Shown here one piece after another: positions 33,520 to 42,252 of a stretch of 52,178 nt of DNA. Source of the DNA: Anaerolineae bacterium. GTDB taxonomy: Bacteria; Chloroflexota; Anaerolineae; Promineifilales; Promineifilaceae. The DNA is taken from assembly GCA_023382655.1 (NCBI GenBank), contig JAHDWK010000040.1, positions 1-52,178 on the forward strand, in the 5' to 3' direction. The notes under the pieces are model-generated. The model had not been told where the DNA came from, made no database searches, and worked only from the letters and a program-made list of their open reading frames with translations. Every line of letters begins with the position of its first letter. Within the stretch, counting starts at the first letter, position 1. The translations under genes and the position numbers were made by a program.

Positions 33520-33539
33520 TCAATTGCCAATTGACAATT
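33520..33539. repeat. CAATTG-type inverted repeat before lon
   Basis: TCAATTGCCAATTGACAATT lies between folC and lon and shares words with the repeat at 31991. It occupies the place where the lon ribosome site would be, and no Shine-Dalgarno sequence is visible there. Confidence 0.6.
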
Positions 33540-33543
33540 TTAG

Positions 33544-36045
33544 ATGGATACTGACGACGATTTCGACTTTGACTTTGACCAATACCCCAACTTTCTGGAC
33601 GCCATGCCCGGCCTCGGCGGTGAACTCTTTCCCGACAAAGAGCTAGAGGAAGACGAAGAAGGGTTTATTGAATATGCCTTCCTCCCTCTGCGGGACATTG
33701 TGTTATTCCCGCAAATGGTGATGCCCCTGTTTATCGGCCGGGAGCGGTCGCTGGAAGCGGTGCGCGCCGCCGTCGCCAATGACGAAAACCTCATTGTGGC
33801 TACCCAACGCAACAGCGATGTACTAGACCCCACCCTCAACGACATGTATGCCATCGGCACGGAAATCACCATCGGTAAGGCGCTGCGAATGCCCGATAAC
33901 AGCACCAGTGTGCTGGCCCAGGGGCGGCGGCGCGTGGAAATTGTGGAGTTCACCAAATGGGAACCGTACATCCGCGTCCGTGCTCGCCCCGTGCATGAAC
34001 CGATGGAATGGGATCGCAACACCGAAGCCCTGATGCGCGCCGTCATTACCCTCTTTGAAAAGATGGTGTCGCTCAACCGCAGTATGCCCGAAGACGCCTA
34101 TACCTTCGCCATCAACATTGACGAACCAGGCTGGCTGGCCGACTTCATCGCTTCCACCCTCAGCGTGCCCGTAGATGTGCGCCAGGACATCCTGGAAACG
34201 CTGGACGCCAACGAACGGCTGCAAAAAGTGAGCATTGTCGTAGCCAAAGAATTGGATGTGCTGGAACTGGAAAGCCAGATTCATTCCAAAGTACAGCAAG
34301 AGGTGGATAAATCGCAGCGAGAACACTTTCTGCGCGAACAAATGCGCGTTATCCAGGGCGAATTGGGCGAAGCGGACATCTTCGCTCAGGAGATCGGCGA
34401 GGTGCGGGAACTGGCGGAGAAAAAGCCGCTGCCCCCTGAAGTCCGAGCCAAAGTAGACAAAGAAATCGCCCGCCTCAACGCCATGCCGCCTATGTCGCCG
34501 GAAGTGGGCATCATTCGCACCTACATTGACTGGATTTTGGCGCTGCCCTGGGAAGAAGCCACCGCCGACAATCTGGATGTGCCCCACGCCGCCCGCGTGT
34601 TGGATGGCGACCATTACGGCCTGGAACGGGTGAAAGACCGCATCCTGGAATACATTGCCGTCAAGAAAATTGCGCCGGAGACGATGCGCAGCCCCATTTT
34701 GTGTTTTGTGGGGCCGCCCGGTACGGGGAAAACGAGTATCGGCCGTTCCATTGCCACTGCTTTGGGCCGTGAATTTGTGCGCATTAGCCTGGGCGGTGTG
34801 CGTGACGAAGCGGAAATTCGCGGCCATCGCCGCACCTACATTGGCGCACTGCCAGGGCGTATCATTCAGGCCATGCGCCGCGCGGGCACCAAAAATCCAC
34901 TGTTTATGCTGGATGAAATTGACAAGCTGGGCAACGATTTCCGCGGCGACCCCTCGTCGGCGCTGCTGGAAGTATTAGACCCGGAGCAGAATTTCTCCTT
35001 TTCTGACCATTATCTCGACCTGGATTTTGACCTTTCCCCGGTGATGTTTGTGACGACGGCCAACTATCTGGATGCCATCCCCCATGCCTTGCAAGACCGC
35101 ATGGAGGTGATTGAGTTTCCCGGCTATCTGGAAGAAGAGAAGATGGAAATTTGCCGCCAATTTCTGGCGCGCCGCCAGTTAGCCGCGCATGGATTAGACA
35201 AATTTGGTATCCGCTTTGAAGAAGAGGCGCTGAAGACCATTATCCGCCGCTACACGTTGGAGGCAGGGGTGCGCAATCTGGAGCGGGAAATTGCCAATGT
35301 GTGCCGCAAGATCGCCCGCGATGTGGCCGAAGAACGCAAATTCACCCGGCGCATCACGGCCCGCCGGGTAGAGGAATTGCTTGGCCCGCCGCGCTTCTCC
35401 GAAGAGGCGTTGCAGGAGGAAGATCAGGTGGGGGTGGCGACGGGAGCGGCATGGACGGCCGTTGGCGGCGACATCATGTTTATCGAAGTCAACCTCATGC
35501 CGGGCAAGGGTGGGATGCAGCTCACCGGGCAGTTGGGTGAGGTGATGCAGGAAAGCGCCCAGGCCGCTCTGACGTATGCGCGCAGTATGGCCGAAGCGTT
35601 GGGCGTAGACCCCAAACGGTTTGAAGAGACCGATATTCATCTGCATGTGCCCGAAGGCGCGGTACCCAAAGATGGCCCCTCGGCGGGTGTGGCGCTGGCG
35701 ACGGCTATCATTTCTGCCTTCACCGAACGCCCGATCTACCGCGACGTGAGCATGACCGGGGAGATTACGCTGCGTGGCCGGGTGCTGCCGGTAGGCGGCG
35801 TGCGCGAGAAGGCGCTGGCGGCCCGCCGCGCCGGTATCAAGACGTTCATCCTGCCCCAGAAAAATGAGTCCGACCTGGAAAATATCCCTAAAAAGCTGCG
35901 CCAGGATTTGAACTTTGTGTTCGTCACCCGCATGAGCGAGGTGTTAGGGGTGGCGCTGCATACCCAGGCGCGTATCCGCAAACGGCCGTCCCCCTTGAAA
36001 AAAACACTGCCCACCATTACCCCTCCGGCGGCGCCGCCGGCGTGA
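33544..36045 (+). CDS. lon: ATP-dependent protease Lon
   Basis: This 833-residue cytosolic AAA+ protease degrades misfolded and regulatory proteins. The N-terminus is acidic and Asp/Phe-rich (DTDDDFDFDFD, 1-42), an extension. The LON substrate domain (about 43-250, LPLRDIVLFPQMVMPLFIGRERS) and a coiled linker follow. The AAA core has Walker A GPPGTGKTS (390-398) and Walker B PLFMLDEIDKLG. The protease domain has S713 in KDGPSAGVA and K756 in GGVREKALAARRAG, spaced 43 residues as in E. coli Lon. The C-terminus ends in a Pro/Ala tail from a GC palindrome. Start is 30 bases after folC, with a weak ribosome site. Confidence 0.95.
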   Translation: MDTDDDFDFDFDQYPNFLDAMPGLGGELFPDKELEEDEEGFIEYAFLPLRDIVLFPQMVMPLFIGRERSLEAVRAAVANDENLIVATQRNSDVLDPTLNDMYAIGTEITIGKALRMPDNSTSVLAQGRRRVEIVEFTKWEPYIRVRARPVHEPMEWDRNTEALMRAVITLFEKMVSLNRSMPEDAYTFAINIDEPGWLADFIASTLSVPVDVRQDILETLDANERLQKVSIVVAKELDVLELESQIHSKVQQEVDKSQREHFLREQMRVIQGELGEADIFAQEIGEVRELAEKKPLPPEVRAKVDKEIARLNAMPPMSPEVGIIRTYIDWILALPWEEATADNLDVPHAARVLDGDHYGLERVKDRILEYIAVKKIAPETMRSPILCFVGPPGTGKTSIGRSIATALGREFVRISLGGVRDEAEIRGHRRTYIGALPGRIIQAMRRAGTKNPLFMLDEIDKLGNDFRGDPSSALLEVLDPEQNFSFSDHYLDLDFDLSPVMFVTTANYLDAIPHALQDRMEVIEFPGYLEEEKMEICRQFLARRQLAAHGLDKFGIRFEEEALKTIIRRYTLEAGVRNLEREIANVCRKIARDVAEERKFTRRITARRVEELLGPPRFSEEALQEEDQVGVATGAAWTAVGGDIMFIEVNLMPGKGGMQLTGQLGEVMQESAQAALTYARSMAEALGVDPKRFEETDIHLHVPEGAVPKDGPSAGVALATAIISAFTERPIYRDVSMTGEITLRGRVLPVGGVREKALAARRAGIKTFILPQKNESDLENIPKKLRQDLNFVFVTRMSEVLGVALHTQARIRKRPSPLKKTLPTITPPAAPPA

Positions 36046-36063
36046 CAAGGTGACATGGTGACA
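36025..36063. repeat. GC palindrome and GGTGACA tandem at the lon 3' end
   Basis: CCGGCGGCGCCGCCGG (36025-36040) is a perfect 16-base palindrome at the end of lon. It is followed by near-tandem (A/T)GGTGACA units of 8 bases to 36063. They may form a terminator hairpin without a T run. Confidence 0.55.
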
Positions 36064-36073
36064 ATGTGAAGGG

Positions 36074-36994
36074 GTGAGGGGTGATAATCGAAACGCTCAT
36101 CGTTTTGCAATGGAAATAAAGTCTCAAAAAAACCGTCCCCCTTGCCGTTTGTTCTTGTTAATGGCCCGGCAGTCGCCAACGGCCGTAATTTTCAGGCGTG
36201 GGCCGAGTAGGTGGACACGGCTCATTAAATGGAATACAAAAACTGACGCTTTAGAGTACGGGCAATGGTTTAGGGGGCGAATTTACGAGAAACGATGTGA
36301 TCTTTCCCCTGATGGCAACTTGCTTATTTACTTTGCCAGCAAATTCAATAGAAAATCGGTCACGGATACCGAGTACACCTATGCCTGGACAGCTATCAGT
36401 AAACCTCCCTGGCTTACCGCGCTGGCATTATGGCCTAAAGGAGATTGCTGGCATGGCGGTGGTCACTTGAGGGATAACAAGACAGTCATGGTAAATCATC
36501 GCCCTGAAATCATGCGATCTCGCCCCAAACATTTACCGCCCCGATGGATGAACATTGTAGCAAACCCAGAAGCAAGTGGTGAGGATGAGCCTATCTATTC
36601 AAGGCGTTTGACAAGAGATGGATGGAGGGTTGTTCAAGATTGGCAAATTGAGTACACAAAATCACGTCAGGGATTTGTTACTCATCAACCTGAGATAAGA
36701 ATCATTCAACACCCTGACCGGTCTCTCGATCTCTCGATGAAACGGTATCTTAATGGCTTTAGGTATTATGAAATGTATGCGTTAAGCGACCGGAAAACTG
36801 GGGCGACTGTGAACCTTGACAATGCTGAATGTGCGCAATGGGATCATCAAGGTAGGCTTGCATTCACCGGTAGCGGGAAACTGCATGTTGGCTATCTGAC
36901 AGAGGGGGCAAAATTAGTCACAAAAGAAATTGCTGACTTTAATCATCAAGAGCCTGAAGAAGTGGAAAGCCCAAGTTGGGCGAAGAAATGGTAG
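36074..36994 (+). CDS. Unknown protein with lower-GC coding
   Basis: The frame is 306 residues from GTG 36074; ATG 36110 and ATG 36161 are alternatives with no strong ribosome site. No domain is recognised. The central part (RGRIYEKRCDLSPDGNLLIYFASKFN) looks like one blade of a WD40-like propeller, and later segments (LYKP-like WDHQGRLAFTGSGKLHVGYL) repeat that style. A soluble protein is predicted, with no signal or membrane segment. Base composition is visibly more AT-rich than flanking genes, and ACGGCCGT is nearly absent, suggesting later acquisition. It sits alone after lon. Confidence 0.55.
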   Translation: MRGDNRNAHRFAMEIKSQKNRPPCRLFLLMARQSPTAVIFRRGPSRWTRLIKWNTKTDALEYGQWFRGRIYEKRCDLSPDGNLLIYFASKFNRKSVTDTEYTYAWTAISKPPWLTALALWPKGDCWHGGGHLRDNKTVMVNHRPEIMRSRPKHLPPRWMNIVANPEASGEDEPIYSRRLTRDGWRVVQDWQIEYTKSRQGFVTHQPEIRIIQHPDRSLDLSMKRYLNGFRYYEMYALSDRKTGATVNLDNAECAQWDHQGRLAFTGSGKLHVGYLTEGAKLVTKEIADFNHQEPEEVESPSWAKKW

Positions 36995-37156
36995 TTTGAG
37001 CATGTTTGTGTTTCGTAGTTGTCTACGGCCGTGCCCACCACAATCCATATATTTCATCGTACAGCAGTTCCGGCAACTCTGATCCTTTTGGCTACTCTAG
37101 ACCTGGGTGCGCGTCAATCGGCCGTTGACCCCACCCGCCAAAACTGTACCTATGCC

Positions 37157-38296
37157 CTACTTTTCGGGTTCCAATGGCCGGTGGGCCAGGTTGGGCAGCC
37201 AGGGGCCACGTTGTTGGGGTTTGCCCACCAGTTGGGGGATGTATTTATTGCTGAAGTAAACGATGGGCAGGCAGGCGGCGATGCTGAAGCCGGTGATGAG
37301 GAGGGCCTGGGCGGTTACCGTCCAGAGGTTAGTGGCCCAAAATGGGGCCGCTATAATGGGCTGGTTGAAAAATTCAAAAAAAAGACCGTTTAGGCCCATC
37401 AGCATCAGGCTGTTTTGGCCGATGTACTGTAGTGGCCGTGAGTCGGGAATCAGTTGGCACAAGAAGATGATCAAGAGGGCGCCGGCAACGGCCGTGACCG
37501 GAAACCAGAACCAATGTCCATGGCTGGAAACGGCCATCAAGACCACCGGGGCAGGGGTGATGAAGGGGCCGGTATTACGGCCGTAAGTCAACACAGCCAC
37601 CAGCGCACACAACAAAAAGGCGAAAAAGAGCAAGGAGCGACGGCCGTGACCGGCTATCCACGCAGTTTGCCGCCCGGCCACGCCCAACAAATAAAACCCA
37701 TAGGCAACGGTGGCTTCGTGCAGATACCAGAAATTTTTGGGCAGCAGGATGGTTCCCTGGAACGATATAAACCGGGTTATTCCCCAGCCAATCAATAAAA
37801 ACAAGACGGCAGCGGCCACTTGCAACCGCATAGTCTGCCAATAGCGGCGTCCGCCAAAGTGAAATAACTCCACGGTAAACAGGCAAACCAGAAACCAGGT
37901 GAGAAAATTAAAGGAGGGCCTCCCCCCTGCTAATGCCACCAACCCGTTCATATACAGTGTTGGCTGCAAGCCACCATGCCCAATATGAACCAGCATCAGG
38001 CAAAACAAGCCCAGTAGATTGAAGAATAAAAACGGGATCAGGCGCGCTTTCAGACGATAGGAGACATAACCGGCAAACGATTCTTGGCGGCGCGAAGCCA
38101 CAAAACCGGCCAGCACAAAAAACAACGGCATGTGAAAGGCATAAATGAACTGGAATTGGGGAAATACGGCCGTGTGCCCCTGCAAATACAGCACTTCCAA
38201 CAGATGCCCATAAAAGACCAGGATAATGCCAATCGCTTTGGCCGTGTCCAGCCAGCGTACACGAGAGGGGGCCATTTGCCGGTGGGTTGTGACCAT
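37157..38296 (-). CDS. Acyltransferase-3 family membrane protein
   Basis: This 379-residue integral membrane acyltransferase is of the OafA/WecH/NodX type. It has VRWLDTAKAIGIILVFYGHLLEV, with the conserved R..LD..RA pattern and catalytic-type His, about ten helices, and a C-terminal SLMLMGLNGLFFEF. Such proteins transfer acyl groups to surface sugars or glycolipids. It is a single gene upstream of, and divergent from, the large surface-protein genes, so a role in the cell envelope is likely. Start at 38296 has a weak ribosome site. Acyl acceptor unknown. Confidence 0.82.
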   Translation of the reverse strand: MVTTHRQMAPSRVRWLDTAKAIGIILVFYGHLLEVLYLQGHTAVFPQFQFIYAFHMPLFFVLAGFVASRRQESFAGYVSYRLKARLIPFLFFNLLGLFCLMLVHIGHGGLQPTLYMNGLVALAGGRPSFNFLTWFLVCLFTVELFHFGGRRYWQTMRLQVAAAVLFLLIGWGITRFISFQGTILLPKNFWYLHEATVAYGFYLLGVAGRQTAWIAGHGRRSLLFFAFLLCALVAVLTYGRNTGPFITPAPVVLMAVSSHGHWFWFPVTAVAGALLIIFLCQLIPDSRPLQYIGQNSLMLMGLNGLFFEFFNQPIIAAPFWATNLWTVTAQALLITGFSIAACLPIVYFSNKYIPQLVGKPQQRGPWLPNLAHRPLEPEK

Positions 38297-38410
38297 GCGC
38301 AGAGAGTAAAATCAATAATTATGTCTGACAATGGTACATCCGGTTTGCCCCGCCTGCCGGGGGATGCAGCCCGCTGGCTCAACCAAAATATAACCCTGCT
38401 TCACGTTTCT

Positions 38411-38424
38411 TTTATGTTATACTC
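38411..38424 (+). promoter_or_regulatory. Promoter-like 14-mer of surface-protein gene 1
   Basis: TTTATGTTATACTC contains a TATACT -10-like hexamer. The identical 14-mer stands at 42152-42165 upstream of the second large surface-protein gene. The -35 region is weak (CTGCTT at 16 bases). It would give a leader of about 210 bases here, but only about 80 in the second gene. Confidence 0.5.
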
Positions 38425-38452
38425 CCTGTCATCTTTAACCTGGAACCGGCAC

Positions 38453-38548
38453 AACGCACAAAAGTTAAAGCTATGCTTATTGCGTAAATGACCTGGGAAA
38501 GTGCTGTAAACCATATCCAGGCCGGGGTAGCTGTACACATACCACCGG
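38453..38548 (+). promoter_or_regulatory. Structured 5' leader with three consecutive hairpins
   Basis: Three stems follow one another. The first pairs ACGCA with TGCGT around an inner AAGC-TAT-GCTT. The second is CCTGG (38492-38496) with CCAGG (38517-38521). The third is CCGGGGTA (38522-38529) with TACCACCGG (38540-38548), which pairs with one bulge. They lie between the promoter-like motif and the surface-protein start, so they may form a cis-acting RNA. No known riboswitch consensus was matched. The remaining intergenic DNA (38297-38644) holds nothing else recognised. Confidence 0.3.
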
Positions 38549-38644
38549 TTTAATTCTGACCAACAGCCCACAACAAACCTTTGTCCGACCTGTCTTATTC
38601 ACAAATCATGTAAATTTGTCTGATTCATTTTTTCGAGTGGAGGT

Positions 38645-41600
38645 ATGATGCCTACAAAACTTTCCTTTTTTCTCAAGGCCTGGAAACAGGTCCTTCTGTT
38701 CATTCTCTTGTTGGCGCTGGTTCTGGTGGTGATCGGCCGTACCAACCTAAATGTCTACGCCGTCATTGAAACCGTGCGCGACGATTTTAGCAGTTATGAG
38801 TACGATCGTCAGGATGGTAGCCAAAACTGGACCACAAACTGGATTGAAACCAACGATGACAGCTCACCTACCGGTGGGGGCATCCGAATCGTTCCTCCAC
38901 CTGTTCCACCTCCTCCACCTCCTCCACCTCCCAACAGACTGCGATTTTCAGGGGTTGGTGCCCTACGCGGCATAGAGAGACAGTTTAACTTGACCGGAGC
39001 AGTAGGCCCTGATGTTACCTGGACATTTAACTGGACGTGTGCTGGAATTAGTGGTCCAGGAGACATCGTGAATATACAAATTTCCGGTAACGGCGGGATC
39101 TCCTGGACGACGATAGACACCTTTACCGGCGGCAACCCGGGTTTTTGCCCGTCCAATACCTCTGGCTCTGCCAGTTATAACATTGCCAGCCTCATTGACG
39201 GCAATCCGGCCGATTCTCGCATCCGCTTTGAATATCAATTTATTACGTCTGGCTCCTTTTTTGATATAGATTTTGTTCAGGTGGAATATGACGTGCAGAC
39301 CGGCCCGGTACCGGATGAAATTAGCGGCACGGTTTACCGGGATTATAACAATGACGGGGTGCTGGATACGTATGAGCCGGGTGTACCGGGCATTACCGTC
39401 ACCGCTTTTCTGGCAGATGGGACCGCCGTAGCGACGGATACCACAGACGCCAATGGTAGTTACACCTTAAGCGTGTCTGATGCCACGGCTGTGCGCCTGG
39501 AATTCACCAACATCCCCTCCTATCTCCGCCCCGGCCCGGCCGGCCCCGATTCGGTTACCACTGTTACCTTTGTCACCAGCCCGGCCGCGGATGTGAATAT
39601 GGGCGTGCATAACCCCGATCAGTATTGCAATGATGGCGCTGACCTGGCCACCAGTTGTTTTGTCAACGGCAGCGCGGTTAACTTCCCCGGCGGCCCCAAT
39701 GACGTGCTGGTGCGCTGGCCTTACACTCTGCGCGGCCAGAGTACCATGCCCACGCACATTGCCGAACGGGATCACCTGGGCAGTGTATGGGGCCTGGCCT
39801 ATGACCGGATCAACGAGGATTTGTACACGGCCGCTTTCCTCAAGCGGCACACCGGCCTGGACAATTTGGGCGCTATTTACGCCTCTGACCCATTTACTAC
39901 GACAACAAATGGCGCGTTGTTTGTAGACGTAACGGCCGCGCCCTTTAACCTGGACGTGGGCGAAATCATCAGCGACACGGCTCGTGGCCTGACGGCTGAC
40001 CCCACTGCGCAGAGCAATGACCCCACCGCTTTTTACGCCGTGGGCAAAGTGGGTCTGGGCGATCTGGCCATTAGCGAAGATTACGAAACCCTCTGGTTTC
40101 TGAACCTGTTTGGCAAGACGCTCCATTCATTGGACATTGCCGGGCCTGGCAACTTGCAAACTTACCCGGTTCCCACGGGCCAGTGCAGCAGCTACAGTAC
40201 CCTCTACCTCAACGCCGGCGGCCCCAATTTTAGCACTTTGGTGGATCCGGCCTGGAATGGCGATGGGTACTATGTGGGGGGCACGGCCGTGGCCGTGCCC
40301 GGTCCCGCCGCTCCCTACAATACCAACCGTTCCCACCCCACCTCCTTCAGCTACATCGTCCCGCTGCCCGATGGCGCTTACGACGTGACGCTATATGCCT
40401 ATGAAACAACCGGGCGCACCTTTGACGTGACCATTGAGAGTACAACTCAGGCTGTCACTATCGTGGCCAATACGCCCTATTCTGAAATCCGCAGCGTGAA
40501 CGTCACCGATGGCATGATGGACTTTTCCTTTACCAACACGGGCGGAGGCGACCCGGTCATTAGTGGCATTGAAATTACGCCGACCGCCGCTCAGGTATTT
40601 AATGAGACACAACCATTTGCCCTGAAGATACGGGACGGTGACTTGTACCTGGGGCTGGTGTGTACGGCCGAATACTCCCAGGCTGCCGCCGACCTGGAGG
40701 CTTATGTCTTCCGTCTACCTGCCGGTTCCTCTTCCTTCCAGCAGGTGGCTACCTTTGGCCTGGATTATCCCAAGGGTGATGCTTCTTACGTTGCGGGCTG
40801 TGGCGGCGCTGTGAGCGCCTGGCACCCCTGGGCTACGGCCATGCCCGCCATCTGCAACAACTCTGCGGAGCCAGGGCGCACCGTCTGGCCGCAGCCTGTC
40901 CTGTCCGGCATCGAGTTCGATATTGACGGGTCGTTCATCCTCACGTTTATGGACCGGCTGGGGCACCAATTGGGTAATTTGAATTATGAACTGGTCGGTA
41001 CAACACCTTTACGCGAAGGTGTCATTGGTGGTGACATTTTGCGGTTATACAACAACAATGGCCTTTACATGCTGGAATCGAACGGCACTGTCGGGCCGTT
41101 AACGGCCGCCTGGTTTACCACTGACAACGGCGTCGGCAATGGCCAGGGGCCTGGCGGCGGCGAATTTTACCAGGATGACGCCAGCCCGCCCCGTTCGCAC
41201 GAGGAAACACCGGTTGGTGGCCTGGCCCACTGGTTTGGCCTGGGTGAAGTGGTGGCCACCACCATGGATCCTCTGGGTGATCCTGTCTCCGGCGGTGCCC
41301 TTTTCTTTAACAATGTGCGCGGTTCCAGCACCACCACAGCCAGCGATACGTCTTTTGACGGGTACGAAATTTACCAATCTACAGGCGTTTCCACCTTTGG
41401 CAAGGCCAATGGCCTGGGCGACCTGATCCTCATCTGTTCTCCCGCGCCTCTGGAAATTGGTAACCGCGTCTGGCATGATGTAGATGGGGATGGCATTCAA
41501 GAGCCAGGCGAGCAACCGCTAGACGGCATCCAACTCAATCTCTATCGGATGGACGGATCGCTGGCGGGCACGGCCGTTACCGACGCCAGCGGCCAATACA

Positions 41601-41989
41601 TCTTCAATGCAGCCAACGTGACCGGTGACCTCCAGTTCAATACCGATTACGTTATCCGTATTGACGACACCGCCCCGCTTATTACCCGCACCCTTACCCA
41701 CCTCTCACCGGCCAACACGGGCAATCCCTGGCATGATTCTGATGGTCACGTAACAAATATATTGAATCTGTCTAATGGCGAGCGGCCAGAAGTGCAAATC
41801 AGTACGGGCCGCGCGGGGGACAATAATCACACCTACGATTTTGGCTTCAATAATGTGCCCACGGCCGTGACCCTGCAAAACATCCAGGCTATTGTTAAGT
41901 CCACTCCCATCCTCCTGGCGCTCTTTGTTGTGGTGGCGCTGGCGCTCACCGGGTTGGGCATTGCCCTGGCCCGTCGCCGCCAGACCTGA
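38645..41989 (+). CDS. Large SdrD_B/malectin surface protein, C-terminal membrane anchor
   Basis: This 1114-residue exported protein has a signal anchor (about 12-34), a Pro9 run near 83-98 and a beta-sandwich head. It has an SdrD_B-like domain (from about 224, EISGTVYRDYNNDGVLD). A propeller-like part (from about 375) has HLGSVWGLAYDRINEDLYTAAFLKRHTGLDNLG. A malectin-type insert (about 521-655) and a second SdrD_B domain (from about 936, EIGNRVWHDVDGDGIQEPGEQP) follow. The end is PTAVTLQNIQA, a hydrophobic helix (about 1083-1106) and basic ARRRQT. SdrD_B domains bind Ca2+ and stiffen cell-wall stalks. No LPXTG is seen; the tail acts as a stop-transfer anchor. GGAGG is 1-4 bases before two ATGs (38645, 38648), so the second may be the real start. 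Confidence 0.85.
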   Translation: MMPTKLSFFLKAWKQVLLFILLLALVLVVIGRTNLNVYAVIETVRDDFSSYEYDRQDGSQNWTTNWIETNDDSSPTGGGIRIVPPPVPPPPPPPPPNRLRFSGVGALRGIERQFNLTGAVGPDVTWTFNWTCAGISGPGDIVNIQISGNGGISWTTIDTFTGGNPGFCPSNTSGSASYNIASLIDGNPADSRIRFEYQFITSGSFFDIDFVQVEYDVQTGPVPDEISGTVYRDYNNDGVLDTYEPGVPGITVTAFLADGTAVATDTTDANGSYTLSVSDATAVRLEFTNIPSYLRPGPAGPDSVTTVTFVTSPAADVNMGVHNPDQYCNDGADLATSCFVNGSAVNFPGGPNDVLVRWPYTLRGQSTMPTHIAERDHLGSVWGLAYDRINEDLYTAAFLKRHTGLDNLGAIYASDPFTTTTNGALFVDVTAAPFNLDVGEIISDTARGLTADPTAQSNDPTAFYAVGKVGLGDLAISEDYETLWFLNLFGKTLHSLDIAGPGNLQTYPVPTGQCSSYSTLYLNAGGPNFSTLVDPAWNGDGYYVGGTAVAVPGPAAPYNTNRSHPTSFSYIVPLPDGAYDVTLYAYETTGRTFDVTIESTTQAVTIVANTPYSEIRSVNVTDGMMDFSFTNTGGGDPVISGIEITPTAAQVFNETQPFALKIRDGDLYLGLVCTAEYSQAAADLEAYVFRLPAGSSSFQQVATFGLDYPKGDASYVAGCGGAVSAWHPWATAMPAICNNSAEPGRTVWPQPVLSGIEFDIDGSFILTFMDRLGHQLGNLNYELVGTTPLREGVIGGDILRLYNNNGLYMLESNGTVGPLTAAWFTTDNGVGNGQGPGGGEFYQDDASPPRSHEETPVGGLAHWFGLGEVVATTMDPLGDPVSGGALFFNNVRGSSTTTASDTSFDGYEIYQSTGVSTFGKANGLGDLILICSPAPLEIGNRVWHDVDGDGIQEPGEQPLDGIQLNLYRMDGSLAGTAVTDASGQYIFNAANVTGDLQFNTDYVIRIDDTAPLITRTLTHLSPANTGNPWHDSDGHVTNILNLSNGERPEVQISTGRAGDNNHTYDFGFNNVPTAVTLQNIQAIVKSTPILLALFVVVALALTGLGIALARRRQT

Positions 41990-42043
41990 GCGGGTTGACC
42001 TTGGCCGGTCTGGCGACCCTGTCAGGTCTTAATTCATTAGTAG

Positions 42044-42076
42044 AAGACCCCGGTGCAAACCGGGGTCTTTTTTTTT
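42044..42076 (+). terminator. Intrinsic terminator of surface-protein gene 1
   Basis: AAGACCCCGGT-GCAA-ACCGGGGTCTT is a perfect 11-bp stem (42044-42054, 42059-42069) followed by a T run to about 42076. It lies 55 bases after the stop codon. Confidence 0.9.
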
Positions 42077-42151
42077 GCCATTGTTCTTCATGACTAAACT
42101 CCTATGCCGATACGGGGGCTTTAACCAAAACGCAACCATCTTTATGAAACC

Positions 42152-42165
42152 TTTATGTTATACTC
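42152..42165 (+). promoter_or_regulatory. Promoter-like 14-mer of surface-protein gene 2
   Basis: TTTATGTTATACTC is identical to 38411-38424. The start codon at 42253 follows after 88 bases. GTGGAGG stands 10 bases before that ATG. Confidence 0.5.
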
Positions 42166-42252
42166 GCCTGGATTTGGGAAGCAGGCAATCAGGCCAAGCC
42201 TCTTAAATTGATCATAAGTAGTGGCAAAACTGAATAGTGGAGGATTATTGTT

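Noticed and set aside
38453..38548. Cyclic-di-GMP-I (GEMM) riboswitch in the surface-protein leader
   Set aside because: The leader has hairpins, but the conserved GEMM core with its tetraloop-receptor words is absent.
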